Part shown: positions 1 through 7,562 of the stretch, piece by piece
Position numbering within the stretch: the stretch's first letter is position 1
Layout of the letters: each line of letters opens with the position of its first letter
Origin: an uncultured Oxalobacter sp.
GTDB taxonomy: Bacteria > Pseudomonadota > Gammaproteobacteria > Burkholderiales > Burkholderiaceae_D
Assembly: GCA_937916185.1 (NCBI GenBank)
Contig: CALGGD010000056.1
Location: 1 to 11,133 of the forward strand
Direction of reading: 5' to 3'
DNA length: 11,133 nucleotides
The notes under the pieces: model-generated
Databases searched by the model: none
Told to the model about the DNA's origin: nothing
The model's input: the letters and a program-made list of their open reading frames with translations, nothing else
Program-made: the position numbers and the translations under genes

Positions 1-349
1 GCAGATACCGGTAACGGCGACGGACAGCGCTCGAACGGGCGTGGAACCCCGCCGCCCCACCAGGCACTTCACAGGCCCAGCGAACCGCCACTGAAGGCGG
101 CAGCCAGGTATTGAGCCCCCGCACCCACGAATCAGGACGGCGGTCGATTTCCGTATCCAGATGCACCACCTGGTCTACCGCATGCACGCCAGCATCCGTC
201 CTGCCCGCGCAGGTTGTCGCGATACGGGTCTGGGTGAACTGGAAAATGGCGGATTCCAACGCATCCTGCACGGTCAGGCCATCCGGCTGCTTCTGCCAGC
301 CATGCCATCCTGTGCCATCATATTCAATCCCCAATGCCATCCGTTTCAT
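1..349 (-). CDS. truA: tRNA pseudouridine(38-40) synthase TruA, N-terminal part
   Basis: TruA isomerises uridines 38-40 of the tRNA anticodon stem-loop to pseudouridine in the cytoplasm. The first 116 codons are present; the gene runs off the low-coordinate edge, so about half of the usual 250-270 residues is missing. Visible hallmarks are the N-terminal [15 protein letters not shown] (residues 5-19) and [10 protein letters not shown] (48-57), which carries the catalytic aspartate at D52. Later come LNTWLPP and FHARSSA, followed by RRRYRYL at the edge. The ATG at 347-349 is preceded by AGGG at 355-358, a reasonable ribosome binding site; a GTG five codons upstream is in frame but would add residues the family lacks. 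It lies 127 bp after asd, beyond two hairpins, so it may have its own transcription start, but I found no convincing promoter. Confidence 0.95.
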   Translation of the reverse strand, partial: MKRMALGIEYDGTGWHGWQKQPDGLTVQDALESAIFQFTQTRIATTCAGRTDAGVHAVDQVVHLDTEIDRRPDSWVRGLNTWLPPSVAVRWACEVPGGAAGFHARSSAVRRRYRYL

Positions 350-422
350 AGATACCCTGTCCACTATGCCATTTGCTGGAATGCCGTCATCTGATTCAAC
401 CCGCTTATGACAGGAACCGATT

Positions 423-441
423 AAAAAACCTGCCGGTTTCC
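423..441 (-). terminator. Probable rho-independent terminator after asd
   Basis: On the minus strand a short stem (AAACC, loop GGCA, GGTTT) runs directly into a tract of six T. The stem can extend outward by G-T wobble pairs. It lies about 36 bp past the asd stop codon, where the leu-asd unit could end. The stem has only two GC pairs, so termination strength is uncertain. Confidence 0.5.
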
Positions 442-450
442 TTCAAACAC

Positions 451-471
451 AGGGGCTGTATTGCCCTTTTT
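451..471 (+). terminator. Hairpin with T-tract, terminator-like in plus orientation
   Basis: The plus strand shows AGGGGC, a 6-base loop, GCCCTT and further T residues, the form of an intrinsic terminator read left to right. No plus-strand gene precedes it. In minus-strand transcripts it forms a GGGC/GCCC hairpin directly after the asd stop, without a good U-tract. It may work with the hairpin at 423-441 to end or protect the asd mRNA. Confidence 0.4.
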
Positions 472-476
472 CCAGT

Positions 477-1592
477 TTATGCCAGGATGATACGGAGCAT
501 CCGGCGCAGGGGTTCCGCCGCCCCCCAGAGCAGCTGGTCACCGACAGTGAACGCCGAGAGGTATTCACCGCCCATGCCCAGTTTACGCAGGCGACCGACC
601 GGGATGGTCAGGGTACCCGCGACTTCTGCCGGGGTCAGGGCTTTCAATGTGTCGTCCTTGGTGTTGGGAACGACTTTCGCCCACTGGTTGTGACCCTTGA
701 GGATGTCGGTGATTTCATCCAGGGGCACATCTTTCTTCAGTTTGATGGTAAGTGCCTGGGAATGGCAACGCATCGTGCCGACGCGGACACAAAGCCCATC
801 GACCACGATGCGGTTGGCATCGTTCCTGCCGAGGATTTTGTTGGTTTCCGCACCACCCTTCCACTCTTCGCGGGACATGCCGTTGCCCAGGTCGGAATCA
901 ATCCATGGGATGAGGTTGCCTGCCAGCGGAATGCCGAACTGCTTGGTTTCTTCTGCTGTCATGCTGCGTTGACGTGCAGAGACCTGGCGGTCGATATCCA
1001 GGATGGCGGATGATGGATTTTCCAGATCAACCTTGACAGCATTGTTCAGGATGCCGAACTGTGTCAGCAGCTCACGCATATGCTGGGCACCGCCACCGGA
1101 TGCCGCCTGATAGGTCATGGTGGTCATCCATTCGACCAGGTCCTGCTGGAACAACCCTCCCAGCCCCATCAGCATACAGGAAACGGTGCAGTTGCCACCG
1201 ATGTAGTTCTTGATGCCTTTCGCCAGGCCATCCTTGATGACATCCAGGTTGACGGGATCCAGGATAATCAGCGCATCATCATTCATGCGGAGTTTGGAGG
1301 CGGCATCAATCCAGTAGCCATCCCAGCCTGCCTCACGCAGTTTCGGGAAGACCTCAAGGGTGTAGTCACCACCCTGGCAGGAGATAAGGATGTCGCATTT
1401 CCTGAGTTCATCGATGCTGTAGGCATCTTTCAATACGGTTTCATTCTTCGCCCATACAGGTGCCTGTCCGCCTGCATTGGAAGTGGAGAAGAAGACGGGT
1501 TCAAATAAATCAAAATCCTTCTCTTCCTGCATACGCTGCATGAGCACGGAACCGACCATGCCACGCCATCCAATCAATCCAACCAATTTCAT
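477..1592 (-). CDS. asd: Aspartate-semialdehyde dehydrogenase
   Basis: Asd reduces L-aspartyl-4-phosphate to L-aspartate 4-semialdehyde with NADPH, the branch point to lysine/diaminopimelate, threonine and methionine. The 371 residues match the length of the Gram-negative class. The N-terminus has the nucleotide-binding [13 protein letters not shown] (5-17). The catalytic cysteine is C135 in GGNCTVSC (132-139), the same number as in E. coli. The substrate-binding and acid/base residues are R270 and H277 in [10 protein letters not shown]. No key residue is missing. The ATG at 1590-1592 has AGGGG a few bases upstream. The gene starts 38 bp after leuB in the same direction, so co-transcription with leuC-leuD-leuB is likely, an order known in betaproteobacteria. 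Terminator-like hairpins follow it. Confidence 0.97.
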   Translation of the reverse strand: MKLVGLIGWRGMVGSVLMQRMQEEKDFDLFEPVFFSTSNAGGQAPVWAKNETVLKDAYSIDELRKCDILISCQGGDYTLEVFPKLREAGWDGYWIDAASKLRMNDDALIILDPVNLDVIKDGLAKGIKNYIGGNCTVSCMLMGLGGLFQQDLVEWMTTMTYQAASGGGAQHMRELLTQFGILNNAVKVDLENPSSAILDIDRQVSARQRSMTAEETKQFGIPLAGNLIPWIDSDLGNGMSREEWKGGAETNKILGRNDANRIVVDGLCVRVGTMRCHSQALTIKLKKDVPLDEITDILKGHNQWAKVVPNTKDDTLKALTPAEVAGTLTIPVGRLRKLGMGGEYLSAFTVGDQLLWGAAEPLRRMLRIILA

Positions 1593-1630
1593 TTCAATCC
1601 CCTGTTCAATGGTTTGCCTGTCCTGCCTGT

Positions 1631-2698
1631 TTACAGTGCTGCTACAACGGCATCGCCCATTTCCTTGGTGCCGACACGCTGGCAGCCAGGTTCGTAGATG
1701 TCACCGGTACGCAGACCGCTTGCCAGGACTTTCTTGATGGCACTTTCGATGCGGTCTGCCTGTTCATTCATGTTGAAGGAATAACGGAGCATCATGGCAG
1801 CGGACAGGATCTGCGCCAATGGGTTGGCAATGCCCTTGCCGGCGATGTCCGGTGCGGAACCGTGGGAAGGTTCATACAGCCCTTTGCCGCTTTCATCCAA
1901 GGACGCGGAGGCAAGCATCCCGATGGAGCCTGTCAGCATGGCGGCGGCATCAGACAGGATGTCACCGAAGATGTTGCCGGTCAGGACGACATCGAGGTCT
2001 TTCGGTGCGCGGACAAGCTGCATGGCGGCATTGTCCACATACATATGGTCGAGCTTGACTTCCGGATATTCTTTCGCCACATCGATGACGGTCTCACGCC
2101 ACAGCTGGGAGGTTTCCAAGACATTTGCCTTGTCAACAGAGGTCAGTTTCTTGCCACGTTTCATCGCAGTCTGGAAACCGACATGGGCGATGCGGCGGAT
2201 TTCAGGTTCGGAATAACGCATGGTGTCGAAACCTTCGACCGCACCCTTGAATGCGCCATCCGGTGCAGCACGGCGCCCCCTTGGCTGCCCGAAGTAGATG
2301 TCGCCGGTCAGTTCACGGACAATCAGCAGGTTCAGACCAGAAACGATTTCCGGTTTCAGGGTGGAAGCACCTGCCAGTTCTGGATACAGGATGGCTGGAC
2401 GCAGGTTGGCGAACAGTTTCAGGTTCTTGCGCAGGCCAAGGATCGCCTGTTCTGGACGGAGCGCCCGTTCCAAGGTGTCATACTTGAAATCGCCGACAGC
2501 ACCGAACAGGACGGCATCGGCCTCCTGCGCCAGTTTCAGGGTGCTCTCCGGCAGCGGATGACCGTGGTTGGCATAACCGACACCGCCCACGTCTGCCCAT
2601 TCCATTTCAAAGTTTTCGCCAAGTGCGTTCAGGACACGCACCGCTTCGTTCATGATTTCTGGACCAATGCCGTCACCCGGCAGAATTGCAATTTTCAT
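1631..2698 (-). CDS. leuB: 3-Isopropylmalate dehydrogenase
   Basis: LeuB oxidatively decarboxylates (2R,3S)-3-isopropylmalate to 2-oxoisocaproate with NAD+, the third step specific to leucine synthesis. The 355 residues are full length for the bacterial homodimer. Visible hallmarks are the start [13 protein letters not shown], substrate-binding R90, R100 and R128, Y135 in [11 protein letters not shown]190 in SVDKANVL, and metal-binding D222, D246 and D250 in the YVDNAAMQL and [10 protein letters not shown] segments. The NAD-binding loop HGSAPDIAG follows at about 279-287. The ATG at 2696-2698 is preceded by a strong GAGGGG. It lies 82 bp downstream of leuD and 38 bp upstream of asd on the same strand. 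Nothing odd was seen. Confidence 0.98.
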   Translation of the reverse strand: MKIAILPGDGIGPEIMNEAVRVLNALGENFEMEWADVGGVGYANHGHPLPESTLKLAQEADAVLFGAVGDFKYDTLERALRPEQAILGLRKNLKLFANLRPAILYPELAGASTLKPEIVSGLNLLIVRELTGDIYFGQPRGRRAAPDGAFKGAVEGFDTMRYSEPEIRRIAHVGFQTAMKRGKKLTSVDKANVLETSQLWRETVIDVAKEYPEVKLDHMYVDNAAMQLVRAPKDLDVVLTGNIFGDILSDAAAMLTGSIGMLASASLDESGKGLYEPSHGSAPDIAGKGIANPLAQILSAAMMLRYSFNMNEQADRIESAIKKVLASGLRTGDIYEPGCQRVGTKEMGDAVVAAL

Positions 2699-2780
2699 GT
2701 TTCCCCTCTTCTGGACCGGTCTGCCAGAACAGCAGACGCAGCCTGTTTATCAATGTTTTCCGATAACGTTTTCTGGATGG

Positions 2781-3428
2781 TCAAATCGTATTCGCCAACC
2801 AAGGCTGGTCAGCGATATGCTTTTTCTCAAATGCAGCGATCTTGTCCGACTTGCGCAGGGTCAGCCCGATATCGTCCAATCCGTTGAGCAGGCAGTACTG
2901 ACGGAACGGATCGATTTCAAACGGTATCCTGATATCAAAGCCTGTATTGATAATCTGGCAGCTTTCAAGGTCAATGGTCAGGGTGAACCCCGGATTGGCA
3001 TCAACAAGCCGGAACAGGTCATCAACCTGTTTTTCTGACAGCCTGATGAGCAGCAGGCCGTTCTTGAACGAGTTGTTGAAGAAGATGTCTGCGAATGTCG
3101 GCGCGATGATGGCACGGAAACCATACTGCTGCAGTGCCCATGGCGCGTGTTCCCTTGAAGAACCGCATCCGAAATTCTCACGGGCAATCAGGATGGATGC
3201 CCCGGCATAACGTGGCTGGTTCAGGACAAACTCCGGATTGACCGGACGGGCGGAACAGTCCATGCCCGGCTCGCCATGGTCGAGGTAACGCCACTCATCA
3301 AACAGATTCTGACCGAAGCCTGTCCGTTTGATGGATTTCAGGAACTGCTTCGGGATGATGGCATCGGTGTCCACATTGACGCGGTCCATCGGTGCGACGC
3401 GTCCTTGATGTACGGTAAATTTTTCCAT
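2781..3428 (-). CDS. leuD: 3-Isopropylmalate dehydratase small subunit
   Basis: LeuD is the small, swivelling-domain subunit that pairs with LeuC to isomerise 2-isopropylmalate to 3-isopropylmalate. The 215 residues are full length for the proteobacterial type. The N-terminus contains [14 protein letters not shown] (18-31). The family signature [15 protein letters not shown] (85-99) is intact, including the substrate-binding serines and arginine of GSSRE. The ATG at 3426-3428 has AGGTG just upstream. A 43-residue peptide gene and a hairpin separate it from leuC, so the two subunits are not directly adjacent. leuB follows 82 bp later with no terminator visible in the gap. Confidence 0.98.
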   Translation of the reverse strand: MEKFTVHQGRVAPMDRVNVDTDAIIPKQFLKSIKRTGFGQNLFDEWRYLDHGEPGMDCSARPVNPEFVLNQPRYAGASILIARENFGCGSSREHAPWALQQYGFRAIIAPTFADIFFNNSFKNGLLLIRLSEKQVDDLFRLVDANPGFTLTIDLESCQIINTGFDIRIPFEIDPFRQYCLLNGLDDIGLTLRKSDKIAAFEKKHIADQPWLANTI

Positions 3429-3477
3429 GCTTCACCTATTGGTTGTTTTTTTCATCTGACTGTTTCAAGCCAGTGAT

Positions 3478-3499
3478 GGAACGTCCTGAATGACGTCCC
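3478..3499 (-). other. Stem-loop between the small peptide gene and leuD
   Basis: An inverted repeat pairs GGAACGTC with GACGTCCC (one mismatch) around a 6-base loop. No T-tract follows on the minus strand, so it is not an obvious terminator. It lies 21 bp past the small ORF stop and 49 bp before the leuD start. It could protect mRNA ends or tune expression between leuC and leuD, but that role is a guess. Confidence 0.4.
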
Positions 3500-3519
3500 G
3501 AATCCTTTCTTCCATCTGG

Positions 3520-3651
3520 TCATCTTGCGACATTGACAATTGCCGATGTCTCCGCACGCTGCGGTCTGTCGCCTTTGCCCAGGAAGGTATAACAGGCAAA
3601 GACCAACGTCACGACTGCCAGCATGTATGTGATGATCTTGATGAATTTCAT
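3520..3651 (-). CDS. Small membrane or lipoprotein-like peptide (43 aa)
   Basis: This 43-residue ORF begins MKFIKIITYM and ends in NVAR. It has a basic N-terminus, one hydrophobic stretch (about residues 6-24) with a cysteine at C20, and a polar, charged C-terminal tail. The sequence LVFAC resembles a lipobox, but F at -2 is unusual, so it could be either a single-pass membrane peptide or a lipoprotein. The ATG at 3649-3651 is 14 bp from the end of leuC, and an AGGA ribosome-binding sequence overlaps the leuC TAG stop, which fits translational coupling. As I recall, related betaproteobacteria carry an entericidin-like small lipoprotein at this place; the sequence match to entericidin is not clear. 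Its function is unknown. Confidence 0.6.
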   Translation of the reverse strand: MKFIKIITYMLAVVTLVFACYTFLGKGDRPQRAETSAIVNVAR

Positions 3652-3665
3652 CGCCGTCTGTTTTC

Positions 3666-5066
3666 CTAGAATTTACGGACATCCACAAAATGACCGGCAA
3701 TCCCTGCCGCCGCCGCCATCGCAGGCGAAACCAGATGGGTCCGGCTGTTCTGCCCCTGCCTGCCTTCAAAATTTCGGTTGGAGGTGGAGGCACAGCGTTC
3801 ACCGGGTGCCAGGCGGTCATCGTTCATCGCCAGGCACATGGAACAGCCCGCCTCACGCCATTCAAAACCGGCATCCCTGAAGATTTTGTCCAGCCCCTCT
3901 TTCTCTGCCTGTTCCTTGACCAGACCAGACCCTGGAACGACCAGTGCCTGCCTGACGTTCGGCGCCCGTTTCCTGCCTTTGACGACTGCTGCTGCAGCAC
4001 GCATATCTTCAATACGGCCATTGGTGCAGGACCCGATGAAAACTTTGTCAACCATAATGCTTTCCATCGGCGTCCCCGCTTCAAGACCGATATACTTCAA
4101 TGCCCGGATCATCGCATCACGGCGAACCGGGTCTTTCTCATCAGCGGGATCCGGCACCCTGTCTTCAATGGAGACAACCATTTCCGGTGAAGTTCCCCAG
4201 GTGACCTGTGGCTTGATTGCCGAGGCATCAAGCTCAACGGTGAAATCGAATACGGCATCAGGGTCTGAATGCAGGGTGTTCCAATAGGCAACCGCCTTTT
4301 CCCACTGGTCGCCTTTCGGTGCATAAGGCCTTCCCTTGACATAGTCGATGGTGGTCTGGTCAACCGCCACGAGCCCAGCCCTTGCCCCAGCCTCGATTGC
4401 CATGTTGCAGAGGGTCATCCTGCCTTCCATCGACAATGCACGGATGGCAGATCCCGCAAATTCCATCGCACAGCCGGTACCGCCCGCTGTCCCGATCTTG
4501 CCGATGACTGCCAAGGCGATATCCTTGGCAGAGACACCTGGCTGCAATGTCCCTTCGACCTTGACCAGCATGGTTTTCATCTTGCGTGCCAGCAATGTCT
4601 GGGTTGCCAGGACATGTTCCACCTCAGAGGTACCGATACCATGTGCCAATGCCCCGAAGGCTCCATGGGTGGCGGTATGGGAGTCCCCGCAGACAACGGT
4701 CATCCCCGGCAGGGTCGCTCCCTGTTCCGGCCCGATGACATGGACAATCCCCTGGCGTTTGTCGTGCATGTTGAAATAGGTCAGGCCAAATTCCTTGGCA
4801 TTGGCATCCAATGTCTCGATCTGTAAACGGGAAACCGGGTCCTTGATAGGTCCGTTGCGGTCCTGGGTGGAAACGTTATGGTCTGCAACCAGCAGGTTGG
4901 CGGAATTCCGCCAGGGTCTGCGTCCTGCCATGCGGAGCCCTTCAAATGCCTGCGGGCTGGTGACTTCATGCAGCAGCTGCCGGTCAATGTAAAGGACTGT
5001 GGTGCCGTCTTTTTCAGTATCAACGATGTGGGATTCCCAGAGTTTGTCGTAAAGGGTCTTCGCCAT
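3666..5066 (-). CDS. leuC: 3-Isopropylmalate dehydratase large subunit
   Basis: LeuC is the aconitase-fold catalytic subunit of isopropylmalate isomerase and carries a [4Fe-4S] cluster. The 466 residues are full length. The cluster ligands are visible as C347 in GSCTNGR and C408 and C411 in GCSMC. Other family segments are [14 protein letters not shown] (125-138), [12 protein letters not shown] (145-156) and the C-terminal [13 protein letters not shown] (426-438). The ATG at 5064-5066 is fixed by an in-frame TAA 12 bases upstream; the ribosome binding site is weak (A-rich). It is the first gene of the leu group, with a promoter candidate about 36 bp upstream, and ends with TAG, which overlaps the ribosome binding site of the following small peptide gene. 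Confidence 0.98.
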   Translation of the reverse strand: MAKTLYDKLWESHIVDTEKDGTTVLYIDRQLLHEVTSPQAFEGLRMAGRRPWRNSANLLVADHNVSTQDRNGPIKDPVSRLQIETLDANAKEFGLTYFNMHDKRQGIVHVIGPEQGATLPGMTVVCGDSHTATHGAFGALAHGIGTSEVEHVLATQTLLARKMKTMLVKVEGTLQPGVSAKDIALAVIGKIGTAGGTGCAMEFAGSAIRALSMEGRMTLCNMAIEAGARAGLVAVDQTTIDYVKGRPYAPKGDQWEKAVAYWNTLHSDPDAVFDFTVELDASAIKPQVTWGTSPEMVVSIEDRVPDPADEKDPVRRDAMIRALKYIGLEAGTPMESIMVDKVFIGSCTNGRIEDMRAAAAVVKGRKRAPNVRQALVVPGSGLVKEQAEKEGLDKIFRDAGFEWREAGCSMCLAMNDDRLAPGERCASTSNRNFEGRQGQNSRTHLVSPAMAAAAGIAGHFVDVRKF

Positions 5067-5101
5067 GATGTCTTTTTAGTTGTTGTTCTGGATAGCATTT
5101 A

Positions 5102-5130
5102 ATTATGCCACATTTGCCCTGTATCCTGTT
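5102..5130 (-). promoter_or_regulatory. Candidate extended -10 promoter for leuC
   Basis: On the minus strand the sequence TGGCATAAT (5102-5110) forms an extended -10 element with five of six consensus bases in the hexamer. A hexamer 17 bp upstream (AACAGG, 5125-5130) is a poor -35, as is usual for extended -10 promoters. Initiation would fall near 5095, giving a leader of about 30 bases. The position between the MFS stop and leuC supports an independent start for the leucine genes, but there is no experimental evidence. Confidence 0.45.
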
Positions 5131-5148
5131 CAGGAACCAGGAGGGCAA
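5114..5148. promoter_or_regulatory. Inverted repeat over the leuC promoter region
   Basis: A perfect 7-bp inverted repeat (TTGCCCT at 5114-5120, AGGGCAA at 5142-5148) encloses a second CCTG/CAGG pair (5125-5128, 5138-5141). It begins 8 bp after the MFS stop and spans the weak -35 and spacer of the leuC promoter candidate. It may be an operator, for example for a LysR-type regulator, or a transcript hairpin that ends the aroC-MFS message. No U-tract follows directly, which makes a simple intrinsic terminator less likely. Confidence 0.35.
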
Positions 5149-5155
5149 CAGCCTG

Positions 5156-6322
5156 TCATGCAACCTGTTTATCCCAGTGGCAGGCAAGCCAGGCGGCGGC
5201 GAATCCCGCCAGTGCCGTGGCGGCGGCACACCAGTAGATGGTCTCATGGGGCATCTGCGCCCAGACGAATGACAGCAGGAAAGCACCCAATGTGCCGCCA
5301 ATGCCCCACGATGCGCTGATATAAATCGCCTGCCCCCTTGCCTGCAAGGCTCCTGGGAACCATTTACGCACCATGAAGATGGAGGAAACATGATGGGCGC
5401 CAAAGGTTGCCGCATGGAGGATCTGCGCAATGGCGAGCACCAGGAAAGCAATGGCGCCGAAACCAATCATCAGGAAGCGGATGACAGCGATGAGCAGGCT
5501 GCCCAGCAGCAGCCATTTGACCCCGACACGCTTGATGATCGGGTCATGGAAGATGAAGAAGAGGATTTCCGCCGCCGCCCCGGATGCCCACATCAGGCCG
5601 ATGGTGATGCTGCCATAACCCAGGTCTGCCAGATAGAGCGAATAGAACGAATAGAGCGAAGCATGCGCCGCCTGCATGAAGAAGGCGGAAACCATGAATG
5701 CGGCAACTTCTTTCCTGAACAGCACTTGCCAGATGGAGGCTTTTTCCTGGATGGGTTCTACAGAAGGCGTCTGGTGGAGCCTGAGGCTGATGATGAGGGT
5801 GACGCCCAGGATGGCAGCCCCCAGCCATGGCATACAGGCAATGCCCGCCTTTTCAAATATGTAGCCTGCAACAGCCGTCATGACGATGTAACCGATGGAA
5901 CCCCATAGGCGGAGCTGTCCATAGCGGGACATATCGCTCCGCATCTCCCCGAGTATCAAGGTGTCGGACAGCGGTCCCTGCGCACTGGTGAAGAGGTTGA
6001 CTGCAAACATGAAAACAATGAAATACCAGAAGGAGCCCGGGAAGAAGAATCCGATGAACACCACCAATGCTGCGGCGGCAGTCAGCTGGAGCATCCGGTC
6101 GCGTCTGCCGGTCAGGTCTGCCAGCCACCCCCAAAGGGTGGGGCCGATGATACGGGTCCCCTGCATGACCGCCATCAGCATACCGATTTCAAAGGAACCG
6201 ATCTCCCGGAAAGACAGGTACAGTGTGACATAAGCGGGGAAAACGCCGACAAAGCTGTAATAGGCGAAATAGAACGCCCCGAAACCGAACGCCTGTTCAG
6301 ACCAGTCTTTTTTCCGTGTCAC
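5156..6322 (-). CDS. MFS transporter, 3-phenylpropionate permease-like (MFS_1_like)
   Basis: This 388-residue inner-membrane protein has about 12 hydrophobic segments and no signal peptide. It fits the MFS_1_like group that includes HcaT-type 3-phenylpropionate and nucleoside:proton symporters. Supporting motifs are GWLADLTGRRDRML (65-78) in loop 2-3, SDMSRYGQLRLWGSIGYI (129-146) and LHAATFGAHHVSSI (302-315). After these come WFPGALQARGQAIY (321-334) and a glycine-rich GIGGTLGAF. The substrate cannot be read from sequence. The start is GTG at 6320-6322, the only standard start near the beginning of helix 1; an in-frame TGA lies 12 bases upstream. It begins 8 bp after the aroC stop, so it is probably co-transcribed and coupled with aroC. 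The local ribosome binding site is weak. Confidence 0.85.
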   Translation of the reverse strand: MTRKKDWSEQAFGFGAFYFAYYSFVGVFPAYVTLYLSFREIGSFEIGMLMAVMQGTRIIGPTLWGWLADLTGRRDRMLQLTAAAALVVFIGFFFPGSFWYFIVFMFAVNLFTSAQGPLSDTLILGEMRSDMSRYGQLRLWGSIGYIVMTAVAGYIFEKAGIACMPWLGAAILGVTLIISLRLHQTPSVEPIQEKASIWQVLFRKEVAAFMVSAFFMQAAHASLYSFYSLYLADLGYGSITIGLMWASGAAAEILFFIFHDPIIKRVGVKWLLLGSLLIAVIRFLMIGFGAIAFLVLAIAQILHAATFGAHHVSSIFMVRKWFPGALQARGQAIYISASWGIGGTLGAFLLSFVWAQMPHETIYWCAAATALAGFAAAWLACHWDKQVA

Positions 6323-6330
6323 AATCAGCT

Positions 6331-7458
6331 TCAGTCAGCGGCAGGTTTGGCTTTTGGCAGGGTTCCCTGCACCGGTACCAGCGGTTCTTGCACATCGATG
6401 CACTGGGCACGGTATTGCAGGACAGCATCCATCAGCACCAGCGCAAGCATGGCTTCTGCCACGGGTACGGCACGGATACCGACACAGGGGTCATGCCGTC
6501 CTGTCGTCTCAACTGTGACGGGTTCCCCACGGGTATTGACTGATTGCTGGGGCAGGCGGATGGAGGGGGTCGGTTTCACTGCGATGGCGACCCGGATGTC
6601 CTGCCCGGTGGAGATGCCTGCAAGGATGCCGCCGGCATGATTGCTGGCAAAACCGTCTGGCAGGATGGCGTCGCCATGTTCTGAGCCTTTCTGTGCAACA
6701 GCGGCAAAACCATCACCGATTTCCACACCTTTGACGGCATTGATGCCCATCATGGCGGCGGCAATTTCCGCATCCAGTTTTTCTGCCAGCGGACTGCCCA
6801 GACCAACCGGTACGTTGGTAGCGGCAATCTCGACTTTCGCGCCGATGGAATCGCCTGCCTTGCGCAACGCATCCATGGCGTTTTCCATGGCGGCAAGCAG
6901 TTCCTTGTCATCGGTTGCGGCAAAGAAAGGGTTGGCATCGGTATGTTCCCATGCCTTGAAAGGCACCGGAATCGTGCCCAACTGGGACAGGCAGGCATGG
7001 ATTCCGGTACCAAACTGGGCTTTCAGCCATTTTTTCGCGACGGCCCCTGCCGCCACAGTGGCTGCGGTCAGGCGTGCCGAGGAACGTCCACCCCCCCGAG
7101 GATCACGGATACCGTACTTCATGAAGTAGGTGTAATCCCCATGCGCTGGACGGAAGAGTTCAGCGATTTTGCTGTAATCCTTGCTGCGCTGATCCTGGTT
7201 CTCGATCATCAGTGCAATCGGCGTTCCGGTGGTTCTGCCTTCATAGACACCGGACAGGATCCTGACGGTATCCGGTTCACGACGCTGGGTCACGAAACGG
7301 GAAGCTCCTGGACGGCGGCGGTCAAGGTCATGCTGGATGTCTGCTTCGGAAAGTGCCATCCCGGGTGGACATCCGTCGATGATGCAGCCCAATGCGGGAC
7401 CGTGGGATTCACCAAAGGTTGTGACGGTGAACCATTTACCGAATGTGTTGCCTGCCAT
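6331..7458 (-). CDS. aroC: Chorismate synthase
   Basis: AroC converts 5-enolpyruvylshikimate 3-phosphate to chorismate, the last shikimate-pathway step, using reduced FMN. The 375 residues are the usual length of the bacterial enzyme. Hallmarks are FGESHG (15-20) with H19, HGD with H106, [12 protein letters not shown] near 118-129, and the C-terminal signature [17 protein letters not shown]. The two conserved histidines of the family are therefore present. The ATG at 7456-7458 has only a weak GGA upstream. A promoter candidate lies in the 104 bp gap after nuoN, and the MFS gene follows 8 bp downstream. Confidence 0.98.
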   Translation of the reverse strand: MAGNTFGKWFTVTTFGESHGPALGCIIDGCPPGMALSEADIQHDLDRRRPGASRFVTQRREPDTVRILSGVYEGRTTGTPIALMIENQDQRSKDYSKIAELFRPAHGDYTYFMKYGIRDPRGGGRSSARLTAATVAAGAVAKKWLKAQFGTGIHACLSQLGTIPVPFKAWEHTDANPFFAATDDKELLAAMENAMDALRKAGDSIGAKVEIAATNVPVGLGSPLAEKLDAEIAAAMMGINAVKGVEIGDGFAAVAQKGSEHGDAILPDGFASNHAGGILAGISTGQDIRVAIAVKPTPSIRLPQQSVNTRGEPVTVETTGRHDPCVGIRAVPVAEAMLALVLMDAVLQYRAQCIDVQEPLVPVQGTLPKAKPAAD

Positions 7459-7497
7459 AGTGATTTCCGTTTCGATGATGGGGAGGATAAAGGAAGA

Positions 7498-7527
7498 ATT
7501 TTAGCATGAGCCGTATCTGACTTTGAA
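7498..7527 (-). promoter_or_regulatory. Candidate promoter for aroC-MFS
   Basis: The minus strand has TGCTAAAAT (7498-7506), an extended -10 whose hexamer matches consensus at five of six bases. A TTCAAA (7522-7527), four of six for -35, lies 18 bp upstream. The expected start is near 7491, giving a leader of about 33 bases before aroC. It would separate aroC from the nuo operon. No clear terminator was seen after nuoN, so read-through is also possible. Confidence 0.5.
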
Positions 7528-7562
7528 AACAGCCTGATGACAGTGAATGGATGGTGTGTTTA

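Noticed and set aside
350..420. A promoter directly upstream of truA
   Set aside because: Weak -10-like words (CATAGT, CATAAG) occur, but none has an acceptable -35 at normal spacing.
2699..2780. A possible short coupled ORF in the leuB-leuD gap
   Set aside because: One frame is open and its TGA overlaps the leuB start, but it has no ATG, GTG or TTG start with a ribosome binding site.
1862..2887. A 341-codon plus-strand reading frame
   Set aside because: It lies antisense to leuB, which has every catalytic residue, and extends over the leuB-leuD gap into leuD. The translation has no recognisable domain, so it is a composition shadow.
3653..3661. A Neisseria-like DNA uptake core (GCCGTCTG)
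   Set aside because: A single occurrence without the flanking consensus bases, and no repeated copies were seen in the window.
7459..7562. An intrinsic terminator after nuoN
   Set aside because: I found no stem followed by a T-tract on the minus strand; only the aroC promoter candidate is supported in this gap.
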